From positions 1-53,998 of the forward strand of contig JANMHJ010000005.1 in the NCBI GenBank assembly GCA_031375105.1: a stretch of DNA of 53,998 nt. The letters are read 5' to 3'. The notes beneath the pieces were generated by a model, which saw only the letters and a program-made list of their open reading frames with translations, was not told the origin of the DNA and ran no database searches. Below, one piece after another: positions 7,281-16,021 of this stretch. Source of the stretch: JANMDU01 sp031375105. GTDB lineage: Bacteria; Pseudomonadota; Gammaproteobacteria; Burkholderiales; Burkholderiaceae_C. How positions within the stretch are numbered: position 1 is the stretch's first letter; each line of letters begins with the position of its first letter. A program made the translations under genes and the position numbers.

Positions 7281-8942
7281 TCAGGGCGCTTGCAGGCGAC
7301 GGATCAGCGCGTCCACCATATCGTCGTCTGCTGGATTGGCGAGGCGCTCCTTTTGCAGGATCGCTATCAGTTCGGCGCTGACTAGGGTGCTCAGATCGGC
7401 TCGCAGCAAGATGCCTGCAATCGCGGCCTGCACTGGCCATGAGCTCGTGTCGATGAACAGTCGGCTCAGCAGTGCCAGAATTTCCCGATCCGACACATAA
7501 TGCCGACCCAATACTTCAAGTGCGCGCACTTGCGCCTGTGACGCTGGCATGGCAGCAATGGCTTGCGCCATGGCGCGTAGTTGGCTAGCGTCGGTCAGCG
7601 GACGGTGGCGCAAGTAAGCTTGCGCAATTTGAACATCCGCCGCGTTGCTGCTAACAAGTCCTTGCAATACGTGCACCTGCGCTTCGGGGCTTCCTAGGCA
7701 GGCACGCATAGCAGCGTGCGCCAGATCGTCGCCCGCGCTGCCTATGACGCGCTGCGAGTTGAATGCGCCGTCGAGCTGGTGATCTTGGTTCAATGTGCAA
7801 GCCAGATCAATTTCCGTAATACCGACGCTGAGTCTTGCCTGCACCTCACCCAGCATGAGTGCCAGCTCGGCACGGCGTTCGGCTTCGCTGAGCCAACCGA
7901 GGTCTTGCGCCATTTGGAACATGCGCGCACGCACGGCGAGTTGATCCGCATCTCTGGCGAAGGTGAGGAAGCTGGTGCGCGTCGGTGCGTCTTGCGCTAT
8001 CAGGGCGAGCGCCTGCTCCACCTCCAGACTCTGAAGAGCCGAGTCGCGTAGTGCCACTGCATGGCGCTGAATGCGGTCTAGGTGCACACGCGTTTGCGAC
8101 ATTTCGCGCTGCAATACCTCGTGGATGAAGCTCAGCTTGTGCTCGGCACTCAGACGGTCGTCAGCAAACTTGCAGACATCGTCGCGCACGCCAGCATGCG
8201 GGTCGCTTTGTGTCATGCCCTGTGTGACAACCATACCGAACTGCGAGAAATGAGCCAACAAACTCCTACTAGTGCGGCCTTGGCCTATTTCGCGAACGCC
8301 ATTGCTGCGAAAGTAGCCATTCAGAGTGCTGGCGGCAATCGGGCCTAGCGGTGCCACAGATGAGAAGCCATAGATCACAGGGACGTCCTTGAACACCTGT
8401 CGCATGCGGTTATGGCTGCTTTCGCCGTGCTCGGCATTCAGGGCCTGCAATTGGCGCTGAGCTTGCTTCAACGTGCTGCCCTCACGCACCAAGCTGCGCA
8501 CTACTTCAGCTGTGACTTGGCTATTGGCCGCAGTGCTCAGAGTGTTACAACCATAGAGGTGTACTTCCTTCAACTGTGAAAACAAGCCTGGGCAAGAATC
8601 GCTGCAAGAGACGCGTTCAAGCTCGTCCACTGGCAAATGCTCAGCGCTCTCCAGCCGATCCGAAAAGAATGCATTACCACCGTCGTAGTGGCCAGAGATG
8701 ATCAGCACGTCGCACTTCACGCCTTGGCTACACGAGGAGGCCAGCCAATCGGGCCGCCCACGTTCGACCAATTCCACAAATTCATAGTTCGCTGTTGGCA
8801 GGTGGCGACGAAACGCTTGCTTCTCATCGGGTGAGTTGACCGTGATAGTGCAAACTGTTTGCGTCGCAGCTGCAACTGAGGATGCCGATGCGCAGGCCGC
8901 CACAGTCAGCCCGGCAAACAGGTGTCTTAGTGCGCTGTGCAT
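7281..8942 (-). CDS. Exported protein with caspase/CHAT-like His-Cys pair and helical repeats
   Basis: A 553-residue protein of unrecognised family. It has a signal peptide (about residues 1-25, ending ASSVAAA). The region 75-140 alternates hydrophobic strands with polar turns: CDVLIISGHYDGGNAFFSD puts His85 right after a strand, and LKEVHLYGCNTLS puts Cys132 after the next core strand. That order (strand-GH, then strand-GC) is how caspase, CHAT and gingipain-type (clan CD) proteases place their catalytic pair. Residues 290-553 are entirely helical, with paired-helix repeats suggesting HEAT/TPR-like solenoid. Many cysteines (C71, C77, C113, C117) suggest periplasmic disulfides. Monocistronic. 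The protease idea is inference from motif order only. Confidence 0.8.
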   Translation of the reverse strand: MHSALRHLFAGLTVAACASASSVAAATQTVCTITVNSPDEKQAFRRHLPTANYEFVELVERGRPDWLASSCSQGVKCDVLIISGHYDGGNAFFSDRLESAEHLPVDELERVSCSDSCPGLFSQLKEVHLYGCNTLSTAANSQVTAEVVRSLVREGSTLKQAQRQLQALNAEHGESSHNRMRQVFKDVPVIYGFSSVAPLGPIAASTLNGYFRSNGVREIGQGRTSRSLLAHFSQFGMVVTQGMTQSDPHAGVRDDVCKFADDRLSAEHKLSFIHEVLQREMSQTRVHLDRIQRHAVALRDSALQSLEVEQALALIAQDAPTRTSFLTFARDADQLAVRARMFQMAQDLGWLSEAERRAELALMLGEVQARLSVGITEIDLACTLNQDHQLDGAFNSQRVIGSAGDDLAHAAMRACLGSPEAQVHVLQGLVSSNAADVQIAQAYLRHRPLTDASQLRAMAQAIAAMPASQAQVRALEVLGRHYVSDREILALLSRLFIDTSSWPVQAAIAGILLRADLSTLVSAELIAILQKERLANPADDDMVDALIRRLQAP

Positions 8943-9227
8943 GTTAACCGCCAGTTGACTGGTGATGCGGGCAAGGCTTGGCTGGATTGGGTAGTTGCCA
9001 TCAATTTGTGATTAAGTTTCATATCTGTCCTTCGTTATTGTTGGTTCGATCACCCATTCTGCGCATGATCGTGCAATGAAAGCGTAGTCAACTATATATA
9101 GCAGGCTCACTGCGAAATACTTGTAGGACAGCGGCTTGAAAACGCGATAAAAGTAGAAGCAACTGAGCATTTTTTATACCAGTTTCAATAGAGGCAAATG
9201 TCAGCAATTTCAGGCGACGAGCTTGGC
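8943..9227. other. Intergenic region, promoter side of the exported repeat protein
   Basis: About 285 bp of AT-richer sequence, including an ACTATATATAGC stretch near 9090 that could hold a promoter for the minus-strand gene. No gene, no copy of the 16-bp operator and no clear terminator were seen. Confidence 0.35.
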
Positions 9228-10379
9228 TTATTCGCCCAATAACTCGCCCAATGGCGTGAGCGAGTCAATCCGGTCGCATACCGTCTTGATAGCCACAAGA
9301 ATCGGTACGCCCAAAAACAAACCCCAGATACCCAGAATCCAGCCCGAAACCAATACACCTACAAAGACAGCCACAGAGTTCATACGGCAGGCTCTTCCGG
9401 AAAGCCACGGGGTGAGTAGCCAGCCCTCGATGCTAGTGATCAACAAAGCCATGCTACCGACCAACAAACCCATATCTATGCCGCCAAACTGCACATAAGC
9501 CATGAGCGCGGAGCTGACTGCGACAACAAAACTGCCTATGTAAGGGATGAAGTTAAGTGAAAAACTTACAACGCCCCAGACTGCGGCATTGTCAACACCC
9601 ACCCATAAAAACGCCAGCCAAGTAATCAGACCCACAAGCGTGCTGGTGAACAGTTGTACCAACAGATAGCGCTGTATTTGCTGATCAATCTCAATCAGCG
9701 CTTGGAGCGTCAGCTTTTTCTGCCCAAAGCCAGGGCCAGCTATTTTGACCATCTTTCGCCGAAAGCTGTCACCTGAGGCCAGCAAGAAGTATGTGAGGAA
9801 CAGCACCACGCTGATCTGCCCGATGGCAACGCCTAAGCCTAGCGCACCGGGCCACAGGTATTCTTTAATATTGAATTTGGACTTTTCAATTTGCACCTTG
9901 GTCACACCGAGTGGCGCAGAAGTGCCGACACCAGCATTGTTGCCCGATGCGCGCTCGAGTTCGGTTGCAGCCTTCTGCATTGTTTCAATGACTGCGGTTG
10001 GGCCATGGCCACTTTGTTGATCTATGCTCAGACGCAGTTTGTGAGCTGCCGCAGGCATGGCTTCAACCAGAGCTGCTGCCTCATCTCTCAAGTCGTAAGC
10101 TATGCTGCCGACACCGCTGACGATCCCAAGCAAGAGCAATGCCGCAGCAAATGGCCGAGGCAAACGCAGACGCGTCATCAGATGGACGACCGGATTAAAC
10201 GAGTAACTCAGTATTAAGCCCAACAAGATTGGCACGACCAGTGCGTAGGCCACTTTCAGGGCAAACAAGATGGCCAGCACCGCGATCACGGCCAATGCGC
10301 TGCTTTGCCTGTAGAGGTGAGCAACGCTCGGTGCAATGGGCGGTGAATCAGGGACAATCTCAGATTCAACGTGCATCAT
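9228..10379 (-). CDS. AI-2E family transporter (PerM/TqsA-like)
   Basis: This 383-residue inner-membrane protein has about eight predicted helices with the family pattern: an N-terminal helix pair (ALAVIAVLAILFALKVAYALVVPILLGLILSYSFNPVV), a soluble segment (about 100-165), then a C-terminal bundle with GVDNAAVWGVVSFSLNFIPYIGSFVV and the final LFLGVPILVAIKTVCDRI. AI-2E family members include autoinducer exporters and Na+/H+ antiporters, so the substrate cannot be assigned. Its ATG overlaps the stop of the preceding crystallin-domain gene (ATGA), so the two are coupled. Confidence 0.9.
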   Translation of the reverse strand: MMHVESEIVPDSPPIAPSVAHLYRQSSALAVIAVLAILFALKVAYALVVPILLGLILSYSFNPVVHLMTRLRLPRPFAAALLLLGIVSGVGSIAYDLRDEAAALVEAMPAAAHKLRLSIDQQSGHGPTAVIETMQKAATELERASGNNAGVGTSAPLGVTKVQIEKSKFNIKEYLWPGALGLGVAIGQISVVLFLTYFLLASGDSFRRKMVKIAGPGFGQKKLTLQALIEIDQQIQRYLLVQLFTSTLVGLITWLAFLWVGVDNAAVWGVVSFSLNFIPYIGSFVVAVSSALMAYVQFGGIDMGLLVGSMALLITSIEGWLLTPWLSGRACRMNSVAVFVGVLVSGWILGIWGLFLGVPILVAIKTVCDRIDSLTPLGELLGE

Positions 10380-11191
10380 GCACGCGGCTCACCACTTCGG
10401 TTGACGGTGATGTAGGCTCCAGGCTGGCTCGTCATTTGCACACGATAGACACCACCACGGAACTGGTAAGTGACGTCGTAATAGTCGGGGCGCTGATTGG
10501 GTGCATTGGTGCAGCGCCGAACGTCTTGGGTCACGACGCGCGAGCCGCCACTGTCGCGTCCCACGTTGGAGCCGATAACACCACCGCCAACTACACCTAA
10601 AGCGGTGGCAATATCTTGGCCTCTGCCGTCACCCACTTGGTGGCCCAAAATGCCACCGATCACAGCCCCGAGCACCGCGCCACCTGTGTTTGCTCGATCG
10701 CGTTCTTGCTGCACCACTTGCTCGCGCTCAACCCAGCAGCGCTGCTGCGCGGGGGAAGTCACCACAGCCCGCACGGAGGTGACCTGCGCCTGAAATGTAC
10801 GCTCATTGTTGCGCCGACGGTAGTCATGAGTGACTGGCGGCGGCGGGCTGTATCGGTCGTCATTCACGCGTACATTTCGATTGATTGCGCGCACAGATGA
10901 GACGCTGTCGTTCATACCCATCGCAGTCAGCGACGGGTATTGTCCGGGCCGCAAGACCACGCAGTTACCCCTGAACTGAGCGTCAGCGCAGACCTCCCAG
11001 CGCTGACTACGTACCACTGCAGAGGATGCGCGGTCATTGAAACCATCGCGTTGAAAATTGGGAACCACGCCTTCAGTCGTGAATGATCGCCCTTGATAAT
11101 TGTCGTGCTCGTAAAAAGTCACTTGTGCAAATGCTTGCGTCGCCAAGATTAAGCTGAAAAAACCAAGAGCTGATTTTAAATAGGTAATCAT
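10376..11191 (-). CDS. Secreted beta/gamma-crystallin and glycine-zipper protein
   Basis: The 271-residue exported protein has a signal peptide (about 1-22, ATQAFAQ), then a beta/gamma-crystallin domain with Greek-key elements VTFYEHDNYQGRSFTTEG and SQRWEVCADAQFRGNCVVLRPGQYPSL (about 24-108), a proline/arginine linker, and a glycine-zipper segment GGAVLGAVIGGILGHQVGDGRG with a second GGGVIGSNVG (about 170-215). The C-terminus is a short beta domain (YYDVTYQFRGGVYRVQM) seen in other proteins with glycine zippers. A surface or outer-membrane stress role is plausible. Translationally coupled to the AI-2E gene. Confidence 0.88.
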   Translation of the reverse strand: MITYLKSALGFFSLILATQAFAQVTFYEHDNYQGRSFTTEGVVPNFQRDGFNDRASSAVVRSQRWEVCADAQFRGNCVVLRPGQYPSLTAMGMNDSVSSVRAINRNVRVNDDRYSPPPPVTHDYRRRNNERTFQAQVTSVRAVVTSPAQQRCWVEREQVVQQERDRANTGGAVLGAVIGGILGHQVGDGRGQDIATALGVVGGGVIGSNVGRDSGGSRVVTQDVRRCTNAPNQRPDYYDVTYQFRGGVYRVQMTSQPGAYITVNRSGEPRA

Positions 11192-11672
11192 CTAGAAACT
11201 CCATTTGTAGTTAGTGGAACGACTATCTGAGCTATTGCGCATTTTGAGAAGCAGACAACGGCTTCATCTACCGTAGGCTGGCTCCTACACCACCGCCAAG
11301 TACGTTGGAAACTGCAAAGCTATCTCTATCTGAAGCTGCAGACCTGCAATGAAACGCCGTGCACTTCGTGCTTGAATCCGCCCCTACAAAAAAGCTTAGG
11401 CTTGAAGGTTTTAAGCTTTTGAGGTGGATTTGCGGGGTTATGGTGATCAAAAGTGAGGATGCCCGGCATCGAATATGCACGGATTGCTATTGAATTCATA
11501 GTCCTGGCGTGCTTGGTGCTTCGTTTCATTGGTTCAACTGCGTCGTACTATCTCGAATTCAGATAGTCATTTGCATATCGCAATTCCCAAAATTTCGTCA
11601 GCAAACCTCTGCAACCAGAATGCACCTATACACGACAAGCTCTCACATGATTGCAGTAGCTTCTAGGGCCAA
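11192..11672. other. Gene-poor intergenic region
   Basis: About 480 bp with only short unconvincing frames. It holds an imperfect hairpin, AAAAGCTT (11390-11397) with AAGCTTTT (11413-11420), and no operator copy. It may be decayed sequence, but I cannot identify what it was. Confidence 0.4.
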
Positions 11673-12065
11673 TCACTTTTGTAGAGCTAACCATTGGTCA
11701 AAAGAAGCAATTTCCTTCTTTTGCGCAGCAATGATGTTGCGAGCCATTCTTTTCATAGCAGGTGATTTGCCGTGGGCTAGCTGCATTTCAGACATATCGA
11801 CGGCTTGCTGATGGTGGATTTTCATCATCATTGCGAAATCTTTGTCGGTGTCGCCTGTCATAGTCATGGTGTTCATGCGATCCATGCCAGTCATCATTGA
11901 CTTTTTCATGCTGTTCGAGCCCATCATGCCTTTGTGCATCTGCATGTTTGGCGCCGTCATGGGCATGGCTGGCACAGTGCTGCTTTGTGCTTGCGCGATC
12001 TGGCTCGCTACAGCCAGTACACAGATAAAAAATACTTGCAGGAGCGTACGGGTTTTAAAATTCAT
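11673..12065 (-). CDS. DUF305-family exported protein, Met/His-rich
   Basis: The 130-residue product has a signal peptide (about 1-26, ASQIAQA) and a methionine-rich middle (MPMTAPNMQMHKGMMGSNSMKKSMMTGMDRM). The C-terminal DUF305 ferritin-like helical pair follows: DKDFAMMMKIHHQQAVDMSEMQL and MARNIIAAQKKEIASFDQWL. The HHQQAVDM motif is the family hallmark. Met/His content suggests periplasmic copper or other soft-metal binding, as in DUF305 proteins near copper genes. Single gene. Confidence 0.9.
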   Translation of the reverse strand: MNFKTRTLLQVFFICVLAVASQIAQAQSSTVPAMPMTAPNMQMHKGMMGSNSMKKSMMTGMDRMNTMTMTGDTDKDFAMMMKIHHQQAVDMSEMQLAHGKSPAMKRMARNIIAAQKKEIASFDQWLALQK

Positions 12066-12182
12066 GATGTATCTCTATGGGTTGGACATGCTTTGGGTCA
12101 TAAACTAAGCAATCGATGCAGCGAGAATCAAGCGATGGGTCATCATGCGCTTGAGTCTCATTGCGTAATGCACGTTCTGTGA

Positions 12183-12365
12183 TCAGGTTTTTTTCACGTC
12201 TTTGCTGCTGTCTTTCTCGCTACCCGCATTTTTGTGAGCCTGATCGACGACCGGTTTTTGCGAACCCTTGCCTTGCAGGTCTTTATTACCGACCAGTTTG
12301 TCGTTACCAGGTGCTGATTTTTCCGCAGCTTGATTGGGATTACTTTTGGTTTGATCTGAGCGCAT
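12183..12365 (-). CDS. Small hydrophilic stress-type protein (60 aa)
   Basis: A highly charged 60-residue protein (MRSDQTKSNPNQAAEKSAPG..., ending SSKDVKKT) without hydrophobic segments; probably disordered. Such small Lys/Asp/Ser-rich proteins are common near stress genes, but I do not recognise the family. The ATG at 12365 has CAAGGAAATCAAC before it, a good ribosome site, so the longer open frame is rejected. An operator copy lies 91 bp upstream. Confidence 0.65.
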   Translation of the reverse strand: MRSDQTKSNPNQAAEKSAPGNDKLVGNKDLQGKGSQKPVVDQAHKNAGSEKDSSKDVKKT

Positions 12366-12453
12366 GTTGATTTCCTTGGGTAAGAGTTGAGATAAACGTA
12401 ATATGAGCCTTTGCAGGCACACGAGCCCATCTTGATGGCGTGCTGTTACCACG

Positions 12454-12473
12454 TCTGTACGTCAGCATACAGA
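12454..12473 (-). promoter_or_regulatory. TGTGC-N6-GCACA-type operator upstream of the 60-aa gene
   Basis: TGTACGTCAGCATACA (12456-12471) with perfect outer arms TCTGTA/TACAGA. It lies 91 bp before the start of the small hydrophilic protein gene at 12365. Confidence 0.6.
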
Positions 12474-12495
12474 TCACAAAGCGTTACACCGCAAT

Positions 12496-12822
12496 TCATC
12501 TTGGGCTGCTTGCAGGCTTTGCTGTAGCAAGTGGTGCGGAGTGGTCATTGTTTTGCCCTGGTATCGGCATACCACTCATCTCTTGAGCGGGTGTCAACGC
12601 ACCACTGGGACGGCCTGTTGGTGGGATGGGCTGAGTTGCCGTAGCGTCAGGAAAGACGGATGCAGCGCTGGGTACGCCAGTATCTGAACCCAAGACGAGT
12701 GAAGAGTTGATTTTTTGCTGATCTGTCGTGCTAATGGGTGGTGTGGGTCTCTCGGGCGGTTTATCGCAAGCAGAAATCGAAAACATGATGCCGAGAGCAA
12801 ACAGTGCTATGTGATGTCGCAT
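12496..12822 (-). CDS. Small proline-rich lipoprotein
   Basis: The 108-residue product has a short signal with lipobox-like SISAC (Cys19) followed by DKPPERPTPPISTTDQQ, then a low-complexity Pro/Thr/Ser region with no clear fold. The start at 12822 has AAGGA seven bases upstream; the frame is open further to 12843 but without a ribosome site. Probably a membrane-anchored envelope lipoprotein of unknown function. Divergent from the desuccinylase-like gene, with two operator-like sites in the shared 254-bp gap. Confidence 0.7.
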   Translation of the reverse strand: MRHHIALFALGIMFSISACDKPPERPTPPISTTDQQKINSSLVLGSDTGVPSAASVFPDATATQPIPPTGRPSGALTPAQEMSGMPIPGQNNDHSAPLATAKPASSPR

Positions 12823-12929
12823 AAAAATCCTTGTGGTGATCAAGCTGGCGTATTACTGAAATTCAAGCCTTGGATGAATCTCAAACATGTGAGTAACGCA
12901 TCGTTATAGCTTGCTGGCATGCATTCGTC

Positions 12930-12945
12930 TGTTGCGTAGCGAACA
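12930..12945 (-). promoter_or_regulatory. Degenerate operator copy before the proline-rich lipoprotein gene
   Basis: TGTTGCGTAGCGAACA has the TGTT/AACA arms and, read on the minus strand (TGTTCGCTACGCAACA), a good left half-site TGTTCGCTA. The inner bases are not palindromic. It is 108 bp before the lipoprotein start at 12822. Confidence 0.4.
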
Positions 12946-12973
12946 AAGCATTTGTGAAGTTAATAGATCGCAT

Positions 12974-12989
12974 GTACGCCAGCGCACAG
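12974..12989 (+). promoter_or_regulatory. Strong operator copy before the desuccinylase-like gene
   Basis: TGTACGCCAGCGCACA followed by GACCC. It is 88 bp before the ATG at 13077 and one of the best copies of the recurring motif. Confidence 0.7.
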
Positions 12990-13076
12990 ACCCAGCTTAA
13001 GACAAATACGAACATAGCTTTGTGATGATTCATCACTTCACCGAACCACTAGCCTATTGCAACCCGTGGAAATGCC

Positions 13077-14195
13077 ATGTTTACTTTTGTCAAATCAGCA
13101 CTTCGTGGTCATTGGACTGCATTTATATTTTTAGGAGCCTGCTTGGTTTGGTCACAAGCAGCTCAATCTGCGGATTCGCTCAATGGCATCCCAGTCATTG
13201 ACAAGCTAGATTTACAAACCCTTGCGCGTGGCAAGATATATAAATTTTGGTTCAAGGCGGTAGACACCAACACGGGGCAATCATGGAACGTTCCTGTGAT
13301 TGTTAACCGAGGTGCTACAGACGGCCCCAGATTGCTACTCAACTCAGGTACGCATGGGGATGAACTCAACGGCATTCGAGTGGCGCAGCGCATCGCGCTC
13401 ACGGTAGACCCCGCAACGCTCAAGGGAACCATCATTGCCATCCCCGGGTTGAACACCTCTGGCTTGCTACACGGCAATAGGAATTTCATTCTTTCGCGCG
13501 ATGGTGGTTACATGAGTGATCTGAACCGCTTGATGCCAGGCACTGCGAACGAAGGCGATCTGGCAAACCGCTTCGTGGGGCGTGTCTGGGATCAGCTTTG
13601 GAAGGGTAATGTCGATTACGTGATTGATCTGCACGCTCAAAGCAGGGGCACATCCTATCCCATGTTTGTGTATGTTGATCCGCGTAGCGAACGCGCACGC
13701 TGGATGGCCGAGACGCTTGCCCCTGATGTGATCAAGTATGACGCTGGTGAAAAAGGCTCCGCTGAAACCGAGTTTGTCAGGCAGGGTATTCCCGCTGTAA
13801 CCTTTGAGATTGGTCGGCCAGGCATTTGGCAAACTGACCTGATTGATCGCGGTTATCAGGGTATCTATCGCGTTCTTTCAGGGCTGCAAATGCTGACGGC
13901 TCCCACAAGCCCAGCTACTTCAGGCGCTAAGCCATTTCTGGGTAATCAGTTCACCACGCTCAGAGCGAACGTAGGTGGCTACGCAGAGTTATATGTCTCA
14001 CTGCTTGAAGATGTGAAGACAGGTCAACTGCTAGCCCGGCAGATCAATGCGTTTGGAGATACGGTGGCCGAATACAAAGCCCCTCATGACGGCAGAGTGC
14101 TTTCAATTGGAGACGACCCAGTGCGTGAGCCAGGTGCGACGATTGTGCGAATCATCCAATGGAATCCACTGGATTCCTGCAAGCTAGGTTGCTAA
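13077..14195 (+). CDS. Exported succinylglutamate desuccinylase/aspartoacylase family protein
   Basis: A 372-residue protein of the M14-like zinc amidohydrolase family. It has a signal peptide (about 1-31, AAQSA), then GTHGDELNGI giving the zinc ligands His93 and Glu96, VIDLHAQ giving the third ligand His186, and TFEIGRP with the candidate catalytic Glu244. The C-terminal beta domain (about 285-362) matches the lipoyl-like tail of the family. Substrate is unknown; a periplasmic location is unusual for a true AstE and argues for a different amide or ester. Convergent with the Old Yellow Enzyme gene; operator 88 bp upstream. Confidence 0.88.
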   Translation: MFTFVKSALRGHWTAFIFLGACLVWSQAAQSADSLNGIPVIDKLDLQTLARGKIYKFWFKAVDTNTGQSWNVPVIVNRGATDGPRLLLNSGTHGDELNGIRVAQRIALTVDPATLKGTIIAIPGLNTSGLLHGNRNFILSRDGGYMSDLNRLMPGTANEGDLANRFVGRVWDQLWKGNVDYVIDLHAQSRGTSYPMFVYVDPRSERARWMAETLAPDVIKYDAGEKGSAETEFVRQGIPAVTFEIGRPGIWQTDLIDRGYQGIYRVLSGLQMLTAPTSPATSGAKPFLGNQFTTLRANVGGYAELYVSLLEDVKTGQLLARQINAFGDTVAEYKAPHDGRVLSIGDDPVREPGATIVRIIQWNPLDSCKLGC

Positions 14196-14203
14196 AGCTT
14201 GCA
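14178..14203. terminator. Hairpin over the stop codon of the desuccinylase-like gene
   Basis: Perfect 8-bp arms TGCAAGCT (14178-14185) and AGCTTGCA (14196-14203) with a 10-base loop holding the TAA. No T-run follows, so termination is uncertain; it may instead protect the 3' end. Confidence 0.35.
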
Positions 14204-14212
14204 ATCGCCTTC

Positions 14213-15289
14213 TTATCCCGCGAGAGTGGGATAGTCGGTATATCCCTTTGCGCCGGGAATATAAAAGGTCGCTTGATCGGGTGTGTTCACTGGCGCATTC
14301 GTTTGCATCCTTGCAACGAGATCGGGATTGGCCAGAAATGGCCGACCGAAGGCGATCAAGTCGGCGCGTCTTTCGGTCAAGGCCAGCTCAGCGCTGGCTT
14401 TGTCAAATCCGCCGCAGAGAATAAATAGACCGTCGAACGCTGCACGCAGCTTGACTTTGAAGTCTGCCGGTACAGGCGGAGCGCCCATTGCACAGTGATC
14501 CACCAAATGAATATAGAGCAAACCCTTCGCTGACAGTGCTTTGGCCAATGCGAAGTACTGCGCCTCTACATCTGGAAACTTACCCGTGCCATTAAATACT
14601 CCGTAAGGTGAAAGCCGTATGCCAACCCGGTCACGCCCAATAGCAGAGACGGTTGCTTGCGCAATATCCAAGGCAAACTGATTGCGCGCTTCAATGCCGC
14701 CGCCGTAAACATCAGTGCGCAAATTCACCAATGGGTTTAAAAACTGCTCAATCAAATAGCCATTCGCTGCATGAAGCTCGACCCCATCAAAGCCCGCTTC
14801 CATGGCTAATTTCGCAGAGGCGGCATATTCCTTCACGGTGCTGTCAATATCGTTTTGTGTCATGGCGCGTGGTGCGCTGTGCGGCTGCATGCCATGATTG
14901 TCTGTGTACATCTCCCCGGGGCAGATCACATTGCCAGGCCCGAGCACTTCTGCACCTGCGGGCAGGTTGTCGACATGCGAGACTCTGCCGCAGTGCATCA
15001 GCTGCACGAAGATTTTTCCGCCTTTGGCGTGCACAGCCGTTGTCGTCGCTTTCCACGCTTCAGCCTGCGCTGTATCAATCAGCCCAGGGATACGCGGGTA
15101 GCCCAAGCCATCGGGGCTTGGAGAAGTGCCCTCTGTGATGATCAGGCCAGCGGTTGCACGTTGGCCATAGTAGGTTGCCATCAGAGCGTTTGGTAGGTGC
15201 GCCGGAGTCGCTCGGCTGCGTGTCAAAGGTGCCATCACCATATGATTGGTCAGTTTCAGCGAGCGGGCGAAGAATGAGTCGAACAGCAT
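14213..15289 (-). CDS. Old Yellow Enzyme family alkene reductase (NemA-like)
   Basis: An FMN-dependent NAD(P)H ene-reductase acting on electrophilic alkenes, nitro compounds or quinones. The 358-residue TIM barrel begins with MLFDSFFARSLKLTNHMVMAPLTRSRA, has VQLMHCGRVSH (flavin-binding Q and R region), DGVELHAANGYLIEQFLNPLVNLRTDVYGG (the family signature after the active-site HxAN pair) and ADLIAFGRPFLANPDL (phosphate site). Length is standard. It starts 17 bp after the BON gene stop, so both are probably one transcript under the operator at 16022. Confidence 0.95.
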   Translation of the reverse strand: MLFDSFFARSLKLTNHMVMAPLTRSRATPAHLPNALMATYYGQRATAGLIITEGTSPSPDGLGYPRIPGLIDTAQAEAWKATTTAVHAKGGKIFVQLMHCGRVSHVDNLPAGAEVLGPGNVICPGEMYTDNHGMQPHSAPRAMTQNDIDSTVKEYAASAKLAMEAGFDGVELHAANGYLIEQFLNPLVNLRTDVYGGGIEARNQFALDIAQATVSAIGRDRVGIRLSPYGVFNGTGKFPDVEAQYFALAKALSAKGLLYIHLVDHCAMGAPPVPADFKVKLRAAFDGLFILCGGFDKASAELALTERRADLIAFGRPFLANPDLVARMQTNAPVNTPDQATFYIPGAKGYTDYPTLAG

Positions 15290-15306
15290 CTGATGGCCTC
15301 TGCTTT

Positions 15307-15960
15307 TTAATAAGTCATCGTCAAGTTATCGGTGACTTTATGCACTCCAGCTGTGCCCCAAGCTGCATGCGTCACCATATTGCGATCTGCCCAAGAATGC
15401 ACTGTGCCAGACAAAGTCACGTCGCCACCGTTTACAGAAATGGTGATGTGATTGCCATCGCTGCGGAAACGGCGCTTAAGCGCTGATTGAATGTCGTCTT
15501 TGATAGATGCCACGGTGACTGTGGATTTGATAGTAATTTGATCACTTACGCCTTTGACACCGAGCAGATAGCGAACCGCTTGCTTGGCACTGATGCGTTG
15601 GTAATTCCAATTGACCTCGCCAGTCAAAGTGACCCAACCTTTTTCAACCAATACCCTCACGCTGTCGCGTGGCAAGACTGCTGTCCATAGCAATACATTT
15701 TTTACCGATTGGGCAATATCGGCATCGCTGCGCTCGCTTATACCGGGCAGCTTCACGTCCATTTCTACAGCCAATGCTTGCACACCAAAAACTCGTTGCG
15801 CTGCTTTTTCGGCATGCCATTTTTCGTTGTAGCTACCCACATGTCCGGCCAAAGTGACTACGCCATTTTTCACTTCAACGCCGATCTGCTCAGCGTTCAC
15901 GGAGGGCTCCCATTTCAGTTCAGCGATCACGTCTTGTTGGAGTTGGGAATCAGTTTTCAT
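15307..15960 (-). CDS. Triple BON-domain protein
   Basis: The 217-residue protein contains three successive BON domains (about 4-72, 78-145, 150-217), each with the alpha-beta pattern ending in a GxVxLxGxV strand: KNGVVTLAGHVGSY, EKGWVTLTGEVNW and NGGDVTLSGTVHSW. There is no signal peptide, so it is cytoplasmic. BON domains bind membranes or ligands and are typical of osmotic and general stress proteins. First gene of a two-gene operon with the ene-reductase; operator 62 bp upstream. Confidence 0.92.
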   Translation of the reverse strand: MKTDSQLQQDVIAELKWEPSVNAEQIGVEVKNGVVTLAGHVGSYNEKWHAEKAAQRVFGVQALAVEMDVKLPGISERSDADIAQSVKNVLLWTAVLPRDSVRVLVEKGWVTLTGEVNWNYQRISAKQAVRYLLGVKGVSDQITIKSTVTVASIKDDIQSALKRRFRSDGNHITISVNGGDVTLSGTVHSWADRNMVTHAAWGTAGVHKVTDNLTMTY

Positions 15961-16021
15961 AAATCAATCTTTCATTCAGTGTTTAGGGAAGCAAATGGTG
16001 CGCGGTTCCTAACAAAATGTA

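Noticed and set aside
11268..11529. Two short minus-strand frames in the gene-poor region
   Set aside because: No ribosome site, odd composition and no family resemblance; could be decayed sequence but cannot be supported as a gene.
14653..15138. Plus-strand open frame inside the ene-reductase gene
   Set aside because: Antisense to a clear enzyme and low in recognisable features; rich in Arg, Ser, His and Cys as expected of shadows.
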